Shown here: positions 54,801-62,100 of the stretch, piece by piece
How the letters are laid out: each line of letters opens with the position of its first letter
How positions within the stretch are numbered: position 1 is the first letter of the stretch
Assembly: GCF_963678635.1 (NCBI RefSeq)
Contig: NC_087062.1
Coordinates: 44,594,395 to 44,658,394, forward strand
Direction: 5' to 3'
Length of the DNA: 64,000 nt
From: Symsagittifera roscoffensis
Taxonomy: Eukaryota; Xenacoelomorpha; Acoela; Convolutidae
Program-made: the position numbers and the translations under genes
The notes under the pieces: generated by a model
Told to the model about the DNA's origin: nothing
What the model saw: the letters and a program-made list of their open reading frames with translations, nothing else
The model's database searches: none

Positions 54801-55765
54801 TGGACGAAGTAGCAATCCTAAAAGAAATCGACCTTGTGAACGATATGGATCAAGATTGGATCGACGATCGATCAGAACCGGAAGTGGAGTTCGAACCAGA
54901 AGCGGAACAGACTCATGAGCAAGAACTAACAAACTTGCGCGTGCTCGAATGGCTCCACGATCTGCCGACAGATCCAAAAGAGACGATCCTGACGATTCAG
55001 GACGTCGACAGAGATGGCGTCAGATACATCAGTCATGACAATACCGAGTCCAACTGGGTCGCCCCAGATGGTCCTCTACGTGTTCCACAATCCAACCTCG
55101 GTCTCCTAGACTTTGGGCGATCGACGGGGACGTCGATGGATATTTTTGTCCGGGGAGTGGGGGTAGGACTCACCCACACCGAAAATCTCATGATAAAAAA
55201 ATTAAAATCGGCAAGGGAAACCGGAGAACTAGAGACAGAGGGCGAGAATGCTAAGGAACCACCTTTTGGACGAATCTTTGAATCGTATTTTGATCTCCCG
55301 AACCATTATTCGAACAATATCGTGATAACGGACAGCGATTTCATACTCACGGAACGCACATGCGCCATAGCGATAACTGCGGACGTAAGCTTCAAAACAG
55401 CACTAGCGGCCGACTTTAAAAGGGAGTACAAGAATATCGAGTTTTTGTGGAAACAGAGGCCGGGTGTAGGAGGAGTGATAGCGTTGCCCCCTGTTGCATC
55501 ACAGATACCAGGGAAATATTTGTGTTTTTTGGTTACGAAAGCTACTGATAGGCAACACGTGAATCCGGAGAGCTTGGTGTTGGCCTTGACTCGACTTAGG
55601 GATTTCCTGGTTGAGAGAGGTGTGACCTCTCTCTCGTTGCCAGTGTACGATCCTAATAGGGGAAAGCTACATCCGAGAGAGTTGTACGCTCTTGTGCATG
55701 TGATATTTTCAGAGACTGACATAGAGGTTTACTTACATAAAAAATACTATCTGAGCATATGCTAA
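48878..55765 (+). CDS. pol: Pol polyprotein (protease, RT, RNase H, integrase) with C-terminal macrodomain-like module; 5' truncated
   Basis: Replication and integration enzymes, open from 48878 with no ATG start because the gag part is cut off. Residue numbers count from GTG 48914 (2,283 residues). Protease: LLDTGAVVSVMP, Asp226. RT: FTTLDLGSAFWQVPL and MCYVDDVVIA, Asp713/714. RNase H: FVLDTDASV, Asp859, with AEMFAV. Then an unusual ~430-residue acidic linker with SGES and FEPV repeats (about 1010-1440). Integrase: HHCC (His1502, then CLSCQQAK), Asp1568, Asp1627 and Glu1663, a perfect D-35-E spacing. A GPY/F-like module KKWRGPFQI follows (about 1795), then an acidic tail. Residues about 2105-2280 resemble a TARG1-type macrodomain (ADFKREYKNIEFLW, CFLVTKATDR, FSETDIEVYLH), an ADP-ribose binding or hydrolase fold. 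All polymerase and integrase catalytic residues are present, so only the 5' break is inactivating. Order RT-RH-IN gives Ty3/gypsy. Confidence 0.9.
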   Translation, partial: WSIEAESSSPLKVDYGLAARTALQNVKQDLATKEVEQWVRSELESTDLRESLNVLSKTTRAEDEKEPKKQGLKLNVISGKTFGMTKAGTKIMSIISVAGHQVVKNLSEPSEITLVHLDIYADYLKEKDPKLDSRAVRALLTTGGPRLMKVDGHYIDVHGPYPILMNVDGINIYTKAHITDANDQVGRIYIGQEELKVRRIGHNAMLEQDAVHIGCEADLAAHVLDVQGRQLSVKGLLDTGAVVSVMPVKTWTDMGFERSDLIPTNIRLAAANQGAIYVTGRTPIISLQLGGRHLWMSFLVVENLDESDQFILGRDFVRNFDVTIDLNDGLIRIRDPERKYEKRPLNKILINQAKVPIFLDRKVRLKPNQAVIATFRMRNLNELSNDRQVCLVPNPNSKSSAILGRSFSLTQSGLCVSVLLNTEATTVTIQRGKKLGYALPLNTDFLSVENLKKFDVTKCPLHANQECIMKRVIELKSSRKLFSMKSETDDGLSSCSNFPERPTEAELAANRPVLPEIEHLKGKISDKELDSLRAVLNRNADVFSKHKADIGCCNFVEHEIEIEEGSVPHREGARRMTPNKSEACRKEIEMLMEYDMIEPSKSPWACGVVMAKKKGGQLRFCCDFRYLNAVTIKDAYPIPRIDESLSKLGDAKFFTTLDLGSAFWQVPLRKQDREKTGFACELGLFQWKRMPFGLCNATATFQRLMAQALTSVTKKYGNLIMCYVDDVVIATPTLEDHIERLEEVFSCMKQAGLKCKPSKCEILKDSIKYLGRLVDKHGVRPDPEAVEAVLTWKAPKTDTQLMSFLGFANYYREFIKGYADKIYPMQKLMRNKGKKFTWTDEAQVSFENIKRELCEAPVLGMPTEKGMFVLDTDASVVAISGILHQEQEWNGRTVLRPIAYGSKVLSDTEMKYGAPKAEMFAVITFVEKYRAYLGSAPFKLRVDNRALAWLKTYSMDQSYIGRWIVRLDGYHMIIEHRTRDKHQNADSLSKKTEFYERLEEKQVNQSEIKDGFSFLDKETYDELPLTRWLDKSGHPIPGHPDLPVETAAEIKLLARGEPVPLDLLVRSNLVQQELTRLGINSIALLNKTVNVAPDVMGKLRDLLDREVDRHDREWRETMQRLTVTERTEKRPVSIRSRGVERDCRSIVNQLVTSMPKEVLLRTSFTEYGTSNQNQATEEVRIRSKSSFTRRVHFTDAKEEYEPSPDCSSMDETMSGESDTFEPVKDVSSDESDIFEPVQDDLSGERLTRPPRGRILSGESGSKRPMDRVLSGESRNISDNLEYDVEESVVSSGDSRPQSWDNTSETTSNSDVSEIAIHSLLVDWKQRGLDREIHQDPDRDRYTSDEEGTVVDNAADELELIAVSKRPTRLLPHGTVVRTNLEPSVQEATPLKKIWCVKLMDDAHAPEIMSGQMNVVKTYLKARYRLSDLLRAQRNDRMTSSLKRWIENGAPDKGDLEEDSYKILKQFYLKRKDLLYLNKDGIVACKRKEEDKVLYKYNSIVLPQLYQTELLFRSHDQMGHQGVDKVYNRIQKRFEWPGLKKACEKWIAACLSCQQAKDPRKLRFPLQSIESSGFNEVVQIDHQKICMTATGYNQVLVMIDHFTKYAEAAPCMTASAEETCDHLINVWIARHGCPITFQSDNGKAFVGDLTKELMKRSQVAQAHSTTYHPQTNGLVERQNRTLVSMLRVYCSRYMDDWDKHLPQVMGAYNSTEHSTTGISPHMMLTGHEKALPLTFFYPEYEGKRTAPQTYVRDVIRRQQDLNDLCRRNTQQAQIRQKRRFDKRTADAKAYSVGDYVWVFQEVVPPKGTKKLLKKWRGPFQITEVHQGGRFYRLSTGRAAHYENIKPHNASSEDWCIPADMQEGDYLIVDPACEVNERGTRDKNDGNEMVDNCDLPLDLELTERVEVDDETLPYAEEDWDCPEQTEIDKGIQPDFPLTMETRQSKRGKNQKKYNPYGEDFVVDRIVVSDVIDSLVGLDEVAILKEIDLVNDMDQDWIDDRSEPEVEFEPEAEQTHEQELTNLRVLEWLHDLPTDPKETILTIQDVDRDGVRYISHDNTESNWVAPDGPLRVPQSNLGLLDFGRSTGTSMDIFVRGVGVGLTHTENLMIKKLKSARETGELETEGENAKEPPFGRIFESYFDLPNHYSNNIVITDSDFILTERTCAIAITADVSFKTALAADFKREYKNIEFLWKQRPGVGGVIALPPVASQIPGKYLCFLVTKATDRQHVNPESLVLALTRLRDFLVERGVTSLSLPVYDPNRGKLHPRELYALVHVIFSETDIEVYLHKKYYLSIC
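48885..49036 (+). repeat. 152-bp direct repeat, second copy
   Basis: Same as 45698-45849, and continuous here with the pol frame. Confidence 0.93.
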
Positions 55766-56195
55766 GAATTGCGCTCGGCGATAAGTGGTTTTTATTAAGT
55801 TGCTCGATAAGAATTAGAGTCAAGTTTTAGATTAGGTTAGGTCTTAGGTACAGTATTAGGGATTAGGTTTTTATGTGATGTTTATGTTATGTTATTGTGA
55901 TGTTATGTTTTATGTTAGTGTCATAAAAGACCTGGGGCACCCCAGGTCATCAAGGTGACAGCGTACATTCATGCTACTCTGACAAAAGTAAAGGTGGACG
56001 ATCCACCTTGGTGCTAAAATTTTAAATCAGAATTGAAAAAGAGAATTTCAATGGAGAGTTTTAGAGAATTGATTGATGTTGCATCTTAAAATGATGGTTC
56101 TAAGTCGCGACCTGTCTTTTAGATCTTGATTGATCGGAAATTGTTTACTGACACTGAATCAGAAGAGATTACACGAAGAATCAACACGAAAAGAA
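55766..56195 (+). promoter_or_regulatory. Pol-ORF3 spacer with two strong hairpins
   Basis: No ORF. GACCTGGGG-CA-CCCCAGGTC (55929-55948) and AAGGTGGA-CGA-TCCACCTT (55991-56009) are perfect stems 43 bases apart, preceded by TTATGTTATG-type low-complexity sequence. A splice-acceptor-like ACTGAATCAG ends at 56162, 33 nt before the ORF3 ATG, so ORF3 might be made from a spliced subgenomic RNA. Confidence 0.55.
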
Positions 56196-59100
56196 ATGGG
56201 AGATACTAACGAACTCATGGAATTCCTCTCAGCGAGTCTAGGAGCGACTCTAGACGAGATCTATCAGCGGCTGATCGATTGTGACTTCACACGAGAAGAC
56301 CCGGGGTTGGCGATGTTTGTGGTCGCACTCCTCAATGCACTGGGAAGAGAGGGTCGAGGGAATCGCCCTACGGAAGTAGTGTTGATGTTGGCCTTCGGTG
56401 AGTCCGGGACCGCCGAGAGAGGCCGAAACCGATTGATGAGATGGAGGCGCGGAGAAATGTCCGGCCACGACCTGGCTCCTGAGCCGGGACTAGGCGAGCA
56501 AAGGGACCACCGGCTAGGTGAGATGCCCTTACCTGTCCAACCTGCGCAGCCATTAATCGGAGCGAAGAGACAGCGTGATGGGCCAGGCCCGTCACACTCG
56601 GTCGACTCTCCAACAGCTGCTCCTCCCCTGAAGAGAGTGAGAGTGAGCGAGATAGAGATCCAGACGTCGGAAACGATTGAAACACTGGAGAAGAAGGAGA
56701 GGGACCAGAGTGAGCTGTGTGCCAAACTTCAGGAGTACAGGACCATAGCTCGGGAGAGAGACGAATGGAAAAAGAAATTCGAAGATCTGCAGGTGGCCTA
56801 CAAGGAGGATGAGATAAAGCACCTGAAGGAGCTGTATATGGCGAAGGTGAGCCAAGTGTCACCGGAAATCCTGGCGAGCATGAGGTCCTCGGAGGGATCT
56901 AACGACACACGCCCCAGGACAACCGCGCAGGAGCTGTGCGCATCGAGAGGACCTGAGGTTCTGGATTTGCATGCATCAAAGGGGCACGAGGCTCCTCAGC
57001 AGACACGACCGTCTGCTTCGAGTCAGAGGTTCACGATACCAGACCCTTCTGACACCTATCTAGCTCCTCAATTTCAGGAATCATTTAACCAAGTGGCCAG
57101 AGCCGCGATGGATGAGATCAACAGAGGCACTGAACGGACACTGGCTAGGATCGTTCCTTCCCAGCGTCGTGATCATTCATCAGATGGCTCTGAGCGGGCA
57201 ACCCGCACGATAGCGTGCTCTGCGCCTGGTGGAGTCTTCAAGAAGTCTCGCGTGGTAGATATCAGGAAGAACCTGATGACACGTCATCAGTTCACGCAAG
57301 TGCCAGCCGAGCATCCTCGAGCCTGCTTGAACGACATGAGCTGGAACCCCGCCACGAGCGACCAAGTGATTCCCCCAGGGAGTCGCCATTTGATCATTGG
57401 AGACAGTCTGGTGAGAGATCTGAATGAGATCTCCGTCTATGGCCAGACTACCACTCTGTCCTTTGGAGGAGCCTCAGTGGCTCAAGTGATCAAAATGATG
57501 GAGTTCCAGGGCGAGGATCGTCTGGATACATTGATAATAATGCTGGGGACTAATGACGTCTCGAGAGCCCCCGTAACCCCAGAAAACAAGTGGGAACCTC
57601 TGTTGGTGTGTCTGTTGAATGAATTGAAGGAAAAGTATAGACCCAGGCTCGTGATCCTGTGTACGATACCGCCAAATCCTTTGGTGGGTACTACAGCTGC
57701 GGATTTTATGAATGGCAACGTAACGCGGTGGAATGAAATGACCCGCAATCTGGTGAGGAACAATCCTGGCGAGTTGCGACTCCTGGATCTTGAAAACATG
57801 CTACGTATGACTGATCACATCGAGCTCACCAGAGATGGAGTGCACTTCAATAGCCAACGAGGGAGACATTGGATCAACGATGTGTTTCAAACGCAGTTGA
57901 GAGAAGTGGAGCAAGAATTAAGGGCGACCGGTTCTTTGGCTCGGACCAATTCGACCGGAGGGAGTAGAGTAAGGGCAACCGTGCCCGAATCCCTCGCCAA
58001 CCGCCTAGGGCCCTTGGCAACGGAGACGGTTGGAGCCGTAACCGTCGCTCCGAGCTCAAATGTGAGAGACAGGCTGGGGACTGCCCCTCCTCCCAGGCCG
58101 CAATCGATTGGAAGCCGACTCGGCAGATCGGTGGAACAGAGTAATAGAAACAACTCCCAGACCGCGTCTAGGAGGAATGATTCGCCTGCCACGACGAATC
58201 CTGCTTCGACGGCAGGATCGTCGACAAGCACCGTGCCAGCGGAGGGAATTGAATCCGGCAGCAGGTTGCTTTGGAATAGTTCAGATCCTAGCCATTGGGG
58301 TCAGTATAAGACGGACATGTCGGCGAAGTTGAACATGAATACCCTGACGTGTCGGGAAGATGTGATGAGAATGACTGGCGGTGAAAGTCCCACAGTGTCG
58401 CGACTTTATCGGATACCGGGCGTGGATTGGCTGCTAGCAGAGCAGGAGAAATTCAGCTCCTCGACCTCACTCCGACATGCGGACTTGGATGGATTGCCTC
58501 ATGACAACACCTTTGGACCTCTAAACACCCGGTCGCTCACCGACGTTCGAGATAGGGCACGGGAAAGGACACCACCAGTGCGCAAAGGCAAGTTTCAGAC
58601 GGAGAACAAACCCAGCAACAAGCATCACAAGATGTTTAGACAATTCTCTAAGCCACCCGGTCAGACGCCGGGCGAGTATTCTAGGGATTATCCCCGAACC
58701 ACAACAGTGTTTGGAGACGACAAGAGATATGGGAATCTGAAGGCCCCAGTAGGTGATGGCCTTTTTGCAGCGTATGATCCCTTGGACATGAAGGCTGCCA
58801 AGTATCTGGTTGTGGCCGGCTCCGATTATCTCTATACACCCCGTTCTCTATTCTGGCCTGATGTGATTTTCTTAACGGCGCCTAAGCTGGACTGGGGACA
58901 GGCGATAGGCATGATGATAAGTGTACGGAGAGTGGTCAGCATGGAGCCGCAGGTGATAGTGGTTGCAGGCGCGAATGATCATCTACAAAGCAGAGGCCTA
59001 TTGTCACGTCTGACGGATGGATCGATCCCGAGTAACGAAGTTATAGGGGAAGCGATCATGACACTGCTCTCGGCGATGGCCGAGGTAGAGGCAGCAGCAA

Positions 59101-62100
59101 GACAACGGTTCACCATGAATGTGGTGAAGGTGATCTTTGTATTGTCACCAGGCTACGCTGCGTTGCCTGAACCCCTTCAATTTGTGTACACGATGGTCAC
59201 GACGATAGCGGAGGGGATATATAACGTGATAATTCCTGCCCCAAACAGAGTGGTGGACCCGGTAAATTATTATCCGCACCGATCTGAGCTCCCCGCTGTT
59301 TGGTCTGACATCTCGAATGCCATACAGGGACTCAGAGATTGTAGCACAACTCGGTTGGTGCTAGACGAAGTTCTGGGGTTGGAGCTGTCCAACTTCGCAA
59401 GATTATTGAAGCTAAGACCAGGGGTAGGTGACGATCATCTGTTAGTACAACAGGTGGCTGATGATCTCTGGTTCAGGCAGATGGATCATAAAGAGAACGA
59501 GCAGGGAAGGATGATCAGGAAGAACATGACGTCAGCAGAAGAGGACCTCATGGCAATGGCTTTGCGTACGAAGCCACACAACAACATATGGTTGTATCTG
59601 TCACCGAGGCTGTGCACCTTGGGTGAAGACGCGTTTGAGCATGCGCCGGCAATAATTAAAGAGATACACGCGTATTTGAAGAGTCTACTTGATGCCCGGG
59701 AGTTGGCTGGAGGCAAGATGTTGAAGCTGATGCAAGACGTGAATACGATGTCGCTGGACAAGTTCCAAGCGGACGTGCTGGCCACGAAAGCACAGTACGA
59801 ACGATCGGATGCTATCTTGGGCGGAATGGGAGTGGGATGGACGCCATCTTTCCTATCGACGTGCTACCCGAGGGCATCTAGGAACCTGATCGCAAGTTTT
59901 GTCAAAGACATCAGGAAGTTGTCGATTGGCCTGGTGTTAGCCTTATACGTGACATTTGGTCATGAAAACTTTGTGAAAGGACCGGCAAACCTCTTTACCC
60001 AAGCGTTGGCCGATTTGAGGTTGGATGGACTCTTGACCCTGATTGCCATGACCTATGGTCGGCTGGGAGACTTGCTTGTGCTATTGCGTTACCCTGAACA
60101 ACTGCAGGGACCCAGTCGTGAGTTCAATGCACAGATGGAAACCGCCTCGCTCAGGAAGATGAAAGACTGGAGGACTCTCCTACTTCAATACCTCCTGCAA
60201 CAGAACAGAAGCGTAACAGGAGAGGACAAAGTGGCGACGAACGCAAGCGAATGCAAACAGTATTGTGGCATGCCCTTATTAACAGACTTAGCCGTCATGA
60301 TGCGGATTGATCCGTTGGCTCTGGTCCACGGACTAAGGGAATTCGTCACAGTGGTTTATGGACCGGTGATGTCCTTTGCGTTCCCGGATGTACAAGTTAA
60401 AGCGTACAGGAATTCAGTGTTGTACGTCAACCTGGTCTCAGTAGTGGATTGTTCAGTGCTGAATTGGGTAGAGCAGAGTGAACTGAGAAAGCTGGCTAGC
60501 GATGATAGGCTGTTCGGAAGAATAGCAGAGCCAGGTTGGGTGTTGATGGATTTCAACAACCACTTCAAATGCCGAATGGGTCGTGAGGATCTGTCCCACA
60601 TCCAGTTCAACCCAAAACTCTGGAATCTGAGACCAGTGGTGAAAGATACAGGAGAGGCTGTGGGAGTACCTCAATTGCCGGGAGCCTATGCCCATGCAAA
60701 AGAGAATCAACAGACATGGCTTCCTGGGTCCAGGCCGCTGCCGGACCAATGCCATCGATATCCACCGATAAGGAGGATGTTGTTGGGAGTCACATCTCCC
60801 ATCATTGCCCCTCGTATCGGAGCGGCTCGTGACGCGGAGAAGAGAATGCAGAAGTGGAGTGGAGGGATGGAGCCGCGCTTCATCAGCTGGAACGTCGCTG
60901 CCGCGCACACGTTCGACTTCTCATTTCCTGATGCCTGGAGCAGGAAGAAGATCAAAGCACTACCCTCCAGGAGACCAGAGGTCTCGGCTGAAACGTGGAA
61001 TGAAGTGTATTCTTCCGCGGACGACTTATCAAGACTGAAGTGGTCAGGAGAAGCGAAGGTGGTGATGCTGGAGGTGGCAAGTGAGAGCAGAGGTGGCTCA
61101 TATGTAACGATAGAGGACCTGGCCCCACATGGTGAGGAGTTAGTAGAGTTCCTGGTCGATGATGAATTGTTTTATCATGCAGGAGACATGGCCGTACCGG
61201 CTCGGCCGGATTCGGGCACAGACGCGCGACAAGGACCCTCGGGACCTAGGCCGAAACCTGATGCGGACGACGATGAATTGATGGATCAGGACGATAACGA
61301 TGACTGGACCGGAAGTAAGACGGAGAAACCGGGAGAGACCGATCTAGGAGCGTTGGAAAGGGACTTGCTAGAGTACCGGTTCAGTGAAGACGACGATGGG
61401 GAAGTCGATGGGAGTTTATTGCTAATGGCACCATCGTCCTTCATGTCTCCTACAAAGGAGGCGTCAGCCGATCTATCTCCGATAGACCCAATAAGCCAGG
61501 CTAGAGAGTGCCGAAGCAGGGATCCACAGAAGCTGCTTTATGAATCGCCAAGGAGGAGGAAAATCGAAGAGTCTATGAAGATATCGTTCCTCAGCACATT
61601 ACCAGAAGAAGAATGGGAAAGATATCAAATGGAGTTGGAAGGCAAGACAGGAGCAATCTGGAGTCGAGTAAACTTCATGGAGAAATCTTGGGACGTGATA
61701 AGGCGATATGGGACGCAGTCCATAATGAAGGTGGGATTGAACCAACCCATCATGCGTGAGGTCCTGGAGAAAATAGTGAGCTCCATGGAGTCGGATGTGC
61801 TGACCGAGTCAGTAACAGAAGACAGTGCCGATGATCAGCATGTTGCAAAGAAATTACCTGTCAGACGAGCCAGGAAAGGGCTGAAGCGACTAAAAGGGAA
61901 GACAGGAAGTCGAGCCATGAACCCGAAAGTGGTGAAGTCAAGAGCCAACGCAGTGGTGACCTCTTTAGCGAGCGCAGGTCGCTCAGGCGAGAGCGGGCAG
62001 GGAGATACTACAACGCTGACAGGGGGAGAAAAAGAGAATCTGATACCCCCTATGCTCTTGGCAGGTCTGACCGTGACCGCCACAAGGTCGAAGAAGACGG

